Source of the DNA: Acidobacteriota bacterium
Lineage (GTDB): Bacteria; Acidobacteriota; Vicinamibacteria; Vicinamibacterales; UBA8438
Length of the DNA: 8,582 bases
NCBI GenBank assembly: GCA_012963185.1
Contig: DTWD01000566.1
Coordinates: forward strand, 1 to 8,582
Direction: 5' to 3'
A program made the position numbers and the translations under genes. Under the pieces are notes generated by a model. That model saw only the letters and a program-made list of their open reading frames with translations, was not told where the DNA came from and ran no database searches. Below, in pieces: positions 1 to 6,585 of the stretch (position 1 is the stretch's first letter; each line of letters starts with the position of its first letter).

Positions 1-1353
1 CCCGCTTCCGTCGCGAGATTCATTTTCCAATGACGGCACAACCTTCTCGGTATCCCCTTGCGGCGTATCTTTTCCATAAACAGCCATCCAGCCACTAAAT
101 TTGGGCACTGATCCCTTGGCACGTAATAAGTACTCACCGGCTGATACGTCTACGGTGGTATCGTCAAAAGTTGCCGGCAGCATCTGCGATGCAACAAATC
201 GATTCCAAATCAGGCGGTAGAGGTAGTACTGGTCATTCGTTAAGTGCGGTCGAACAGTTTCTGGATCATATGCAGTCGAGGTCGGACGGATCGCTTCATG
301 GGCATCCTGTGCATCTTTCTTTGTCTTATATCTATTGGGTTTTTCCGGAACAAACTCCTTACCGTACATTTTCACGATGAGCTCACGCACATCTCCAATC
401 GCTTGGCCCGACACCCGCGTTGAATCAGTTCGCATGTACGTAATGAGACCGACCACACCTGCCCCCGGCAACTCAATACCCTCATACAGTTGCTGCGCAA
501 CCATCATGGTTTTTCGTACCGGTGACCGAGACGCCTGTTGCAGCTTACTTGTTGTAAAAGGTGGAACTGCCGACTTCTTACGTTCTTTGGTGGCGACAGA
601 ACTAACAATAAATTCAGATTGTTCAAGGTCTGCCACAATCGCGTTTGCTTGTTCCTCGTTTTCAATCTTGGCGGCGTTCTTGCCCTTCTTGGCGAGTTTG
701 GCCTGAAACTCTGGTGGCGATCCGCCTGCAAGTTGAGCGAATACATGCCAATACTCCTCAGATTGAAACGCATCAATCTCATCCTCACGGTCACATATCA
801 GCCTTAAGGCGACCGATTGAACCCGACCAGCACTTAATCCACGTCTAACTTTCTCCCAAAATAGCTTGCTTAACTTGTAGCCAACAAGTCGGTCGACGGC
901 CCGACGAGCCTGTTGGGCATCAACCATGCGCTGATTAATTTCACCAACGTTCTCGAGTGCCTCCAAAACGGCTCGCTTGGTTATCTCGTTAAAAATCAGA
1001 CGGCCAACTTTTCGCTTCTTTCGTTTGGAACTGAGTAGTTCGGCCAAATGCCATGCAATCGCTTCGCCTTCTCGGTCAGGGTCTGTTGCGATATAAATTT
1101 CTTCAACACCCTTTGCGTCGGCTCTCAACTCTTTTATAACTTTTTCATTGGTGATTTCGTAATCAAGTACAAAACCGTTGTTTGTGTCGATTCCCTCATC
1201 CAACGGACGACCATCCTTAGAAACCTTCTTGGGAGACTTCGGGAGATCACGTACATGCCCTACCGAGGCCTTGACCTTGTAGTCCTTCCCAAGATATTTG
1301 CCTATCGTCTTAGCCTTTGCCGGCGATTCAACGATAACAAGAGTTTTCGCCAT
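1..1353 (-). CDS. topA: DNA topoisomerase I (type IA), N-terminal 451 residues; 3' end outside window
   Basis: Type IA topoisomerase, which relaxes negatively supercoiled DNA in the nucleoid by cutting one strand through a covalent tyrosine link. Translation from the ATG at 1353 reads MAKTLVIVESPAKAKTIGKYLG, the standard start of the Toprim domain. The acidic Toprim motif DPDREGEA is at residues 91-98 (D91, D93, E95 being metal-site acids), followed by SAGRVQSVALR of the central domain and the catalytic motif ITYMRTDSTR with the active tyrosine at residue 306 (Tyr319 in E. coli). The frame is open, with no stop, to base 1, so the gene runs off the window; the rest of the core and any C-terminal zinc ribbons are not visible. 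A purine-rich GAGAGAG stretch about 6 bases before the ATG can serve as ribosome binding site. The gene is divergent from the TPR gene at 1765. Identity is secure from the motifs. Confidence 0.97.
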   Translation of the reverse strand, partial: MAKTLVIVESPAKAKTIGKYLGKDYKVKASVGHVRDLPKSPKKVSKDGRPLDEGIDTNNGFVLDYEITNEKVIKELRADAKGVEEIYIATDPDREGEAIAWHLAELLSSKRKKRKVGRLIFNEITKRAVLEALENVGEINQRMVDAQQARRAVDRLVGYKLSKLFWEKVRRGLSAGRVQSVALRLICDREDEIDAFQSEEYWHVFAQLAGGSPPEFQAKLAKKGKNAAKIENEEQANAIVADLEQSEFIVSSVATKERKKSAVPPFTTSKLQQASRSPVRKTMMVAQQLYEGIELPGAGVVGLITYMRTDSTRVSGQAIGDVRELIVKMYGKEFVPEKPNRYKTKKDAQDAHEAIRPTSTAYDPETVRPHLTNDQYYLYRLIWNRFVASQMLPATFDDTTVDVSAGEYLLRAKGSVPKFSGWMAVYGKDTPQGDTEKVVPSLENESRDGSG

Positions 1354-1460
1354 CTGTTCTCTCTCTTCAGTCCTATCAGACTACCCTGTAGGAGATTTAA
1401 GTTACCACTACTCTGCCAGGCAGCTGTGAAAATCTTACTTTCCCATGCTCGCAAGGTTAC

Positions 1461-1480
1461 GTTTGAGCGTGTACTCAAAC
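1461..1480. repeat. Perfect inverted repeat GTTTGAG-N6-CTCAAAC
   Basis: Two 7-base arms (1461-1467 and 1474-1480) are exact reverse complements around a 6-base centre, CGTGTA. It lies 107 bases upstream of the topA start. No T-tract follows on either strand, so an intrinsic terminator is unlikely; the form and place fit an operator for a dimeric regulator, which is inference. Confidence 0.4.
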
Positions 1481-1520
1481 AGTATTAGCACAACTTCTAG
1501 GAGTACGACCAAGATCGAAC

Positions 1521-1684
1521 CGTGGAAACAAAACGAAATCCATTTTCGGCCCCGGAAACAAAATCAGCACACCAAGACCACGCAACACACCTAAAATGCA
1601 TTACTTTTTGTACCTATCGTCAGCAGTCACAAAGAACTTTGACCTATTTGAACGAACGGATAGCTTTGACCGTGGAAAACAAAG
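1521..1684 (+). repeat. Short direct repeats related to CCGTGGAAACAAAA
   Basis: Three copies are visible: CGTGGAAACAAAA at 1521-1533, CCCGGAAACAAAA at 1551-1563, and the variant CGTGGAAAACAAAG at 1671-1684. The first two start exactly 30 bases apart and the third 120 bases further, so all spacings are multiples of 30. The third copy sits just upstream of the promoter at 1701-1729. They may be protein-binding sites on one face of the helix, but A-rich intergenic DNA can give such matches by chance. Confidence 0.3.
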
Positions 1685-1700
1685 TTAATAATCAAAGACC

Positions 1701-1729
1701 TTGCCGAAGCCGGTTGACCTCGTTATATT
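1701..1729 (+). promoter_or_regulatory. Predicted sigma-70-type promoter for the TPR-lipoprotein genes
   Basis: TTGCCG at 1701-1706 and TATATT at 1724-1729 are separated by 17 bases, the ideal spacing. Each hexamer differs from the consensus at two positions or fewer. Transcription would begin near 1736, leaving about 28 bases before the ATG at 1765. A TTGACC hexamer at 1714 is too close to this -10 box to pair with it. Confidence 0.45.
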
Positions 1730-1764
1730 GCGAAGAGAACCTTTTTTTTGTGTAGGTCAAGATA

Positions 1765-2121
1765 ATGCGAAATGCTACTCTGGGAATCGTTGGGGCAGTA
1801 ACCTTCGTCATGGCCGCATCCGTTGCCCATGCAGACGAAACGGCTGATGCACGCGCCCAGGTTGAATTTGGAAACAAGGTAGCTAGGCAGGCACTGTGGG
1901 ACGAAGCAATTTACCGTTGGAAACGAGCGACCGAAATTGATCCCACATATTCTGCCGCCTGGAACAACCTCGGAATCGCATACGAACAAAAGGGGCTTTT
2001 TGACGACGCTCTCGATGCGTACGAAGAAGCGATGGACTTATCGCCAGACGATATCAATATCCAACAGAATTACGACCTCTTCATGGAAATCTATGACCGC
2101 CTTTCAGCAATCGACCGTTAG
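1765..2121 (+). CDS. Secreted small TPR protein (118 aa)
   Basis: Function unknown. Residues 1-23 are a typical Sec signal peptide: one Arg, a hydrophobic core (LGIVGAVTFVMAASV) and an AHA cleavage site before D24. The mature protein of about 95 residues holds two tetratricopeptide repeats, roughly 31-63 (ending ATEIDPTYS) and 64-97 (AAWNNLGIAYEQKG...DLSPDD), with the usual Trp/Leu/Gly/Tyr, Ala and Pro positions, then a C-terminal helix to R118. TPRs are protein-binding scaffolds, so a periplasmic adaptor role is the sensible inference. AGG at 1754-1756, 8 bases before the ATG, is a weak ribosome binding site. The gene overlaps the next one by 29 bases in another frame, so the two are probably co-translated and act together. 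Existence is well supported; the role is not. Confidence 0.88.
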   Translation: MRNATLGIVGAVTFVMAASVAHADETADARAQVEFGNKVARQALWDEAIYRWKRATEIDPTYSAAWNNLGIAYEQKGLFDDALDAYEEAMDLSPDDINIQQNYDLFMEIYDRLSAIDR

Positions 2122-2896
2122 CGCATTGTTACTTCTCGTTGCCTCAGCCTGCACAAGTTACTATGAGGTACCGATAGAAACACCTCTCCAACCAAAGCTT
2201 GAAGTCTCTCGCTTTCAGCGAATTCTAGTGGCAGGTTTTTTGGCCGGTGGCTCTAATGACGTTGACGGTAATTTAGAAACGGCTCGCCTCCTTAAAAGCC
2301 AGCTACGAAACGAATCTCGTCTTGATGTTATTGACGCTGAAGTACTCGACTTAATCGCAATAGCTGAAATCGAAGGAGACGTAGTCACAGACAACACTGA
2401 TGGCCTCGATCGGAGTGCCCAACAAACGAACAACCAACCCAGAGACCCAGAAGAAGAAGATGACGTTCTCAGTGAAGAGGACCTTGAGGCCTATGAATCC
2501 ATCTTTGCGAACGTGAGTTATTGGCGTCAACTAGGTGAAGAACACCAAAATCCACTCATTGTTACCGGTAGTGTTTATTTTACGTCGCATCAGCGCGCCG
2601 GGATGATCTCTCGGGAACGCGAGATCTACGATGATTTCGGTCGTCGCCGAGTGGTTCCAATGCGCGCTTACCGAGACCGAAGAGGATTCATTCTTAGTCC
2701 AAAATTCATCTTCATCGATGGAAACACTGGTGTAACCCTCTACACTGAGCGTTATCGAGAAGAGGTACTGTACGACTTATCCCATAACACACCAGCTCTC
2801 TCTTCGTATTTTGAGCTTATGGATAGACTAATTCCGTCTTTTCTTGGCGCCTTGGCTGACCAAAGTATTCGTGGCACGCGACTAATGCTTCGCTGA
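2093..2896 (+). CDS. Putative outer-membrane lipoprotein with acidic insert (267 aa), function unknown
   Basis: The open frame reaches upstream to 1937, but the ATG at 2093 gives a lipoprotein signal: MTAFQQSTVSALLLLVASA followed by C20 and then TSYYEVP. The signal lacks Lys/Arg, and Ala rather than Leu is at -3 of the lipobox, so it is not ideal; an in-frame ATG at 2015 would add a basic leader but an overlong one. After C20 comes a beta-alpha stretch (RILVAGFLAGG, then a helix NLETARLLKSQLRNESRLDVIDAE, residues 43-83), an acidic insert (about 98-132, with PEEEDD), a second core (NPLIVTGSVYF, 153-163), a highly charged loop (172-198), then FIFIDGNTGVTLYTERY (205-221) and C-terminal helices. 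This order resembles the CsgG/LpoB-type envelope lipoprotein fold (inference only). It starts inside the TPR gene, with GGAAA just ahead as a weak ribosome binding site. No catalytic motif was seen. Confidence 0.82.
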   Translation: MTAFQQSTVSALLLLVASACTSYYEVPIETPLQPKLEVSRFQRILVAGFLAGGSNDVDGNLETARLLKSQLRNESRLDVIDAEVLDLIAIAEIEGDVVTDNTDGLDRSAQQTNNQPRDPEEEDDVLSEEDLEAYESIFANVSYWRQLGEEHQNPLIVTGSVYFTSHQRAGMISREREIYDDFGRRRVVPMRAYRDRRGFILSPKFIFIDGNTGVTLYTERYREEVLYDLSHNTPALSSYFELMDRLIPSFLGALADQSIRGTRLMLR

Positions 2897-2926
2897 AAAC
2901 AGCCGCTGCTACACACTGCTGGCGTC

Positions 2927-2955
2927 TTTACAGGCAGAATTAAGAGTAGTAAGCT
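2927..2955 (+). promoter_or_regulatory. Weak candidate promoter ahead of rplU
   Basis: TTTACA at 2927-2932 and TAAGCT at 2950-2955 are 17 bases apart in the 138-base gap before rplU. The -35 box is good but the -10 box matches the consensus only in part. The rplU cluster could equally be read through from the lipoprotein gene, because no terminator is evident in the gap. Confidence 0.2.
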
Positions 2956-3034
2956 AACTGGCTTGGTTTTACTTGACTAGCGACCACCGTCTGCCCCACG
3001 AGGAGCGGGTTGACGTGTAATAGAAAGGTTTTAA

Positions 3035-3349
3035 GTGTTCGCGATCATTCAAAGTGGTGGCCGGCAGGTTCGAGTCGAAGAAGGTGCAGTCGTTACTGTT
3101 GATCATATCGATGAGCCTGTTGGTAACACGATAACTTTCGACCAGGTGCTGTTCATCGATAAAGACAACAGCCACCTGGCTGGACAGCCGTTTATTGACA
3201 CTGCCACGGTAACAGGCATTGTCGACGAACAAGGACGTGGCAAAAAGATTCGCGTATTTCGCAAAAAACGTCGGAAAGCCTGGAGACGAACGCTCGGTCA
3301 CCGAACAGCGTTAACTAAAGTGCGCATTACCAGTATTGAAGCAACCTGA
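3035..3349 (+). CDS. rplU: 50S ribosomal protein bL21 (104 aa)
   Basis: Large-subunit ribosomal protein that binds 23S rRNA. The sequence [26 protein letters not shown] is the standard bL21 start, and the basic C-terminal half ([24 protein letters not shown], then a [12 protein letters not shown] ending) is the family's rRNA-binding signature. Length is normal for bL21. It starts with GTG, with AGAAAGG six bases upstream as a good ribosome binding site. It heads the usual rplU-rpmA-obg cluster; rpmA follows after 37 bases. Confidence 0.97.
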   Translation: MFAIIQSGGRQVRVEEGAVVTVDHIDEPVGNTITFDQVLFIDKDNSHLAGQPFIDTATVTGIVDEQGRGKKIRVFRKKRRKAWRRTLGHRTALTKVRITSIEAT

Positions 3350-3386
3350 AATCAAGTGTTGTCAGTTCACGATTCAAGAGGCATTT

Positions 3387-3653
3387 ATGGCGCATAAGAA
3401 AGGCCAAGGCAGCTCCCGTAATGGCCGCGATAGTCAGGCTCAAAGACTCGGGGTTAAGCGTTTCGATGGAAACATCGTTCTAGGTGGAGCCATCCTCGTT
3501 AGACAACGTGGTCGTCGTTTCCGCCCAGGTTTAAATGTTGGCTTGGGCAAAGATGACACCCTCTTTGCCACCGCGCCGGGGCGGGTACGTTTTGAAGACC
3601 ATGGTTCGAGAGGTCGCGTGATTAGCATAGTCCCTGTGGATACTCCAGCTTAA
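3387..3653 (+). CDS. rpmA: 50S ribosomal protein bL27 (88 aa)
   Basis: Large-subunit protein whose flexible N-terminus reaches toward the peptidyl-transferase centre. The start [16 protein letters not shown] is the near-invariant bL27 N-terminus without the cleaved leader seen in Firmicutes, followed by [34 protein letters not shown] and a C-terminal beta-strand region. The ATG at 3387 was chosen over the in-frame start at 3336 because it matches the family start and has AGAGG at 3377-3381 upstream. Most of the gap to rplU would otherwise be read as a non-family extension. The gene lies between rplU and obg, the common bacterial order. Confidence 0.97.
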   Translation: MAHKKGQGSSRNGRDSQAQRLGVKRFDGNIVLGGAILVRQRGRRFRPGLNVGLGKDDTLFATAPGRVRFEDHGSRGRVISIVPVDTPA

Positions 3654-3685
3654 ATCTACCCTCGTACCCTATCGTTGGATTGGGA

Positions 3686-4804
3686 ATGTTCGTCGACAGC
3701 GTCGACATACAGGTCGAAGCAGGTTCCGGAGGCAACGGCTGCGTTAGCTTTCGCCGAGAAAAATTTGTGCCGCGTGGCGGTCCAGATGGTGGTGACGGTG
3801 GACATGGTGGCTCTGTGTTCTTGAGAGCGAGTAACGATCTCAATACCCTCGTGAATTTTAAGTACCACCCCATTCACAGGGCGCAAAGAGGCTCGCACGG
3901 AGAAGGTTCAAATCGAACCGGTAAGTCGGGTAACGACCTCTATCTGGACGTCCCAACTGGAACAATGGTCTTTTCAAAACATGAGTCTGAACTGCCTGAC
4001 GGCGAAAACACGCTGCTGCAGCTAGTCGACCTTTCAGAAGCTGGGCAGGTATGGCAAGCAGCCGCAGGTGGCCTTGGTGGCCGCGGCAATCAGCGTTTTA
4101 GCAGTGCAACCAATCGTGCTCCGAGACGCTTTGAAAAGGGTCATTATGGCGAAGTCTTCGCGCTGCGACTTCAACTCAAACTTCTCGCTGATGTCGGACT
4201 TGTTGGCTATCCAAATGTCGGGAAATCTACACTCATCTCACGCCTATCAGCGGCACGTCCCAAAATCGCCGACTATCCATTTACCACTTTAACCCCGCAT
4301 CTTGGCGTGGTCCGCATAGACGACGAAAGAGATTTTGTGATTGCGGATGTACCCGGACTGATCGAAGGCGCCCACGAAGGTCAAGGGTTGGGACATCAGT
4401 TCCTTAGTCACCTCGAACGAACGAAAGTACTTGTCCACATGATCGATGTAACATCGACTACTGGGCGCGAACCAACTGAAGACTTCCAAACGATCCAAGC
4501 CGAGCTTAGAGAATTTGCGAGTGGAAACAGTTCTTTGAAATCGGTAGATGGCAACTCATCACCATTGATGGGAAAGCGGCAACTCGTTGTGGCAACCAAG
4601 ATTGATGCGCTCGACGAACCACAACGGTTGGAACAACTTCGAGACGCACTTAAGCTAACAGGCCTGCCGCTTTATGAAATTTCAGCCGTTACCGGAAAAG
4701 GTCTCTCGCGGCTCCTAGAAGGAATATGGGCTGCACTTAGACAACATGATGATTCTTCTTCAACTGACGCAACTCTACCTTTGAAACTACAAACATTCGA
4801 GTGA
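3686..4804 (+). CDS. obgE: Obg family GTPase (372 aa)
   Basis: Conserved GTPase that binds the large ribosomal subunit and acts in its assembly and in growth or stress control. The glycine-rich Obg domain fills about residues 1-158 (MFVDSVDIQVEAGSGGNGCVSF, PRGGPDGGDGGHGG, then a later AAGGLGGRGNQRF segment). The G domain follows: G1 GYPNVGKST at 174-182, G2 in PFTTLTPHLG, G3 DVPGL at 221-225, G4 TKID at 304-307 (Thr where Asn is usual) and G5 ISAVTGKG. There is no C-terminal OCT domain; only a short polar tail follows. The ATG at 3686 was preferred to the TTG at 3680 because MFVD is the family start and GGA at 3677-3679 is well placed. The gene is 32 bases after rpmA, and its stop overlaps the nadD start (GTGA). 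Confidence 0.96.
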   Translation: MFVDSVDIQVEAGSGGNGCVSFRREKFVPRGGPDGGDGGHGGSVFLRASNDLNTLVNFKYHPIHRAQRGSHGEGSNRTGKSGNDLYLDVPTGTMVFSKHESELPDGENTLLQLVDLSEAGQVWQAAAGGLGGRGNQRFSSATNRAPRRFEKGHYGEVFALRLQLKLLADVGLVGYPNVGKSTLISRLSAARPKIADYPFTTLTPHLGVVRIDDERDFVIADVPGLIEGAHEGQGLGHQFLSHLERTKVLVHMIDVTSTTGREPTEDFQTIQAELREFASGNSSLKSVDGNSSPLMGKRQLVVATKIDALDEPQRLEQLRDALKLTGLPLYEISAVTGKGLSRLLEGIWAALRQHDDSSSTDATLPLKLQTFE

Positions 4805-5502
4805 TATCTGCATCGCGAATAGGCATTCTCGGCGGTACGTTCGACCCCATCCATGTGGGTCATCTCGACGCAGCCCTAGCTGCTCAACAGGCCTTGGCGC
4901 TTAATGAGGTCGTAATTGTCCCTTCACGTCTCACGCCACATAAGATTCCGACAAGACAAGTTCCCTGGCATCACCGATTCACCATGTCTGAACTCGCTAC
5001 CTCAGATATTCCAGACATTCGAGTAAGCGACATCGAACTAAGAATGCCCTCATCTTCACCGTCATATACATCGTTGACACTGCAGCAGCTTTCAGAGAGC
5101 GGGTACAGTTCTCAGGAATTGTTCTTCATCATAGGAAGCGACGCTTTTTCTGAAATCGAGCAATGGCATAATTATCCAAGGCTAATTGAACAAAGCCATT
5201 TCGTCGTCATCTCCCGCTCAGAGCTCAGTGGCACAGCACTTCGAAAGAAACTACCAAGCTTGTCTGGGCGCATGCGAACAATAACTACGCAAACTGACCG
5301 CGATACCGTTTTGGAACAAACGACCAATTCGACGCTAATCTGGTTGGTTGAGGCTAAAACACGCAATGTGTCATCGTCTGATATTCGGGAACTCTTATCC
5401 AGAAATCAATCCACTGAAGGACTACTGCCAACAGGCGTTACGTCATACATTTCGAAACATCATCTTTATTCTGATCCGTCACAAACCACCGTGTTGCCAT
5501 GA
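4801..5502 (+). CDS. nadD: Nicotinate-nucleotide adenylyltransferase (233 aa)
   Basis: Cytoplasmic enzyme that joins nicotinate mononucleotide and ATP to give deamido-NAD, the next-to-last step of NAD synthesis. The nucleotidyltransferase signature GGTFDPIHVGH is at residues 11-21 with the HxGH motif at H18-H21; FFIIGSDAF lies around 108-116, and the C-terminal ATP-binding motif SSSDIR (ISSTxIR-type) is at 191-196, followed by the usual LPxGVxxYI. It starts with GTG in a GTGA overlap with the obg stop, so it depends on translation of obg. Its own stop overlaps the rsfS start as ATGA. The length is slightly above the family norm because of a loop at about 138-178 between the nucleotide-binding core and the C-terminal motif. 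Confidence 0.96.
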   Translation: MISASRIGILGGTFDPIHVGHLDAALAAQQALALNEVVIVPSRLTPHKIPTRQVPWHHRFTMSELATSDIPDIRVSDIELRMPSSSPSYTSLTLQQLSESGYSSQELFFIIGSDAFSEIEQWHNYPRLIEQSHFVVISRSELSGTALRKKLPSLSGRMRTITTQTDRDTVLEQTTNSTLIWLVEAKTRNVSSSDIRELLSRNQSTEGLLPTGVTSYISKHHLYSDPSQTTVLP

Positions 5503-5888
5503 TTGACAAAGCACAAAGGTCCGTACGCGAACTACCATTACCCGTGCGCACAGTAATCGACGCGATGGAGGACAAAAAGGCATTCAACTTAGTTGTTCTT
5601 GACCTTCGTAATACTGAAGCATTTACAGATTTTTTTGTCGTTGCATCTGGTCAAAGTAACCGACAGGTCAAAGCCATCACCGATGCAATCGATCTAAGTC
5701 TCAAAGCGAAAGGGCTGCGACCAACCCACATGGAAGGGTACGACCACGCTGAGTGGGTACTCATGGATTGCTTCGACATTATCATCCATATCTTTACTGA
5801 ACGAACAAGAGAGCATTACGATCTAGAGCGACTTTGGGGAAGCGCGAAACGAATTGCGATCCAGCCAACCCGTCCAATAGCCGGGTAG
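5499..5888 (+). CDS. rsfS: Ribosome silencing factor RsfS/iojap (129 aa)
   Basis: RsfS binds ribosomal protein uL14 on the 50S subunit and blocks joining with the 30S, lowering translation in starvation. Family features are TDFFVVASGQSNRQVKAI (43-60), GYDHAEWVLMDCFDIIIHIFT (80-100) and YDLERLWGSAKRI (107-119). The length is normal. It begins at an ATG that overlaps the nadD stop by four bases (ATGA), so it is probably translationally coupled and is the last gene of the rplU cluster. The next gene downstream, tmk, is convergent. Confidence 0.96.
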   Translation: MIDKAQRSVRELPLPVRTVIDAMEDKKAFNLVVLDLRNTEAFTDFFVVASGQSNRQVKAITDAIDLSLKAKGLRPTHMEGYDHAEWVLMDCFDIIIHIFTERTREHYDLERLWGSAKRIAIQPTRPIAG

Positions 5889-5892
5889 CTGT

Positions 5893-5904
5893 TTTTAGCT
5901 AAAA
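5893..5904. repeat. 12-base palindrome TTTTAGCTAAAA between convergent genes
   Basis: A perfect palindrome sits five bases after the rsfS stop, in the 69-base gap between the convergent rsfS and tmk genes. It has no loop and is AT-rich, so it is not a good intrinsic terminator. No GC-rich hairpin with a T-run was found in this gap, and how transcription ends here is unclear. Confidence 0.25.
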
Positions 5905-5957
5905 GCGCGGAAACATCTCAAACACAGGCGCGAAACAACGGTCCGAAAAAACTATCG

Positions 5958-6548
5958 TTACGAAGTTTTGGTTAGAGATTTCTCAAGAGTCTCTGCAAGA
6001 GCAATAGCAACGGTATCTTTCGACTGCTCTCCGTCGATACAAACCCAGTCAGGCTGGGCAGCTGCTTGACGCAGATAGCTCGCTCGTACGCGCTCTAGCA
6101 TCGCGAAGTCGCTTTCGTATCGATCGCGTCCGGTTGACTTTCTCGCCAGCGCCGTTTCAGGAGCAATATCCAATAGAAGGGTCAACTCTGGTTGGGGTAA
6201 ATAGACTTGTAACGTCTGTAACCACTTCGACTCAAGTCCTTGAGCTTCCCCATAGGCGATACTGGACGCGACATAGCGATCGAACAAAACTATAAGACCG
6301 GCAGCGTTCCATCGCTCAATGTCAGCCTTTCGTTCGAAACGATTCGCAACATAAAGTAACTGCATGGTTTCAGGACCATACTCTCGCTCTCCCTGAAGGG
6401 CTCTCGCGATTTCTTCTCCGATGGACGTTCCATAGTCGGGAAACGATACAACCCTAGACTTATGCCCCGAAGCGCGGACGTGGTCACGAAGCATCTGTGC
6501 CTGTGTTTCTTTCCCGCTTTGATCAAGACCTTCGATGGCAACTAACAT
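5958..6548 (-). CDS. tmk: Thymidylate (dTMP) kinase (196 aa)
   Basis: Cytoplasmic kinase that phosphorylates dTMP to dTDP with ATP, feeding DNA synthesis. The P-loop GLDQSGKETQ is at residues 7-16, with G12-K13 intact but Glu at 14 where Ser/Thr is usual. It is followed by SFPDY, YVANRFE, FDRYVASSIAYGEAQG (the DRY dTMP-binding segment), the PELTLLLDI strand and the LID motif KSTGRDRYE. No arginine is present in the P-loop but one is in the LID, as in E. coli-type enzymes. The ATG at 6548 is 37 bases after the lysA stop; a GGA about 10 bases upstream may be its ribosome binding site. It probably shares a transcript with lysA. Confidence 0.94.
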   Translation of the reverse strand: MLVAIEGLDQSGKETQAQMLRDHVRASGHKSRVVSFPDYGTSIGEEIARALQGEREYGPETMQLLYVANRFERKADIERWNAAGLIVLFDRYVASSIAYGEAQGLESKWLQTLQVYLPQPELTLLLDIAPETALARKSTGRDRYESDFAMLERVRASYLRQAAAQPDWVCIDGEQSKDTVAIALAETLEKSLTKTS

Positions 6549-6585
6549 AATGCTTGTCCATTACCTAAAAGAAACCGTTCGCTAA

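Larger units (their letters stand above)
1354..1764. other. Divergent intergenic region between topA and the TPR gene
   Basis: This 411-base stretch holds no gene I can support. It must carry the leftward topA promoter, although I could not find a convincing -35/-10 pair for it, and the rightward promoter listed separately at 1701-1729. It also has a 7-bp-arm inverted repeat (1461-1480), a short repeat built on GGAAACAAAA (1524, 1554 and a variant at 1674) and several TTGACC hexamers (1639, 1666, 1714). A 77-codon open frame at 1522-1755 on the plus strand has no ribosome binding site, no recognisable protein pattern and runs through the promoter, so it is not called. Confidence 0.7.

Noticed and set aside
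335..706. Long plus-strand open frames opposite topA (also 1048-1488)
   Set aside because: They lie antisense to a clearly conserved topA coding frame and have compositions typical of shadow frames.
1522..1755. 77-codon open frame in the topA/TPR intergenic region
   Set aside because: It has no ribosome binding site, no recognisable protein pattern and runs through the predicted promoter of the TPR gene.
2897..3034. Ribosomal-protein leader RNA before rplU
   Set aside because: No convincing stem-loop set or known L21 leader pattern was visible by eye.
5889..5957. Terminator between convergent rsfS and tmk
   Set aside because: Only short GCGC matches and a loopless AT palindrome were found, with no stem followed by a T-run on either strand.
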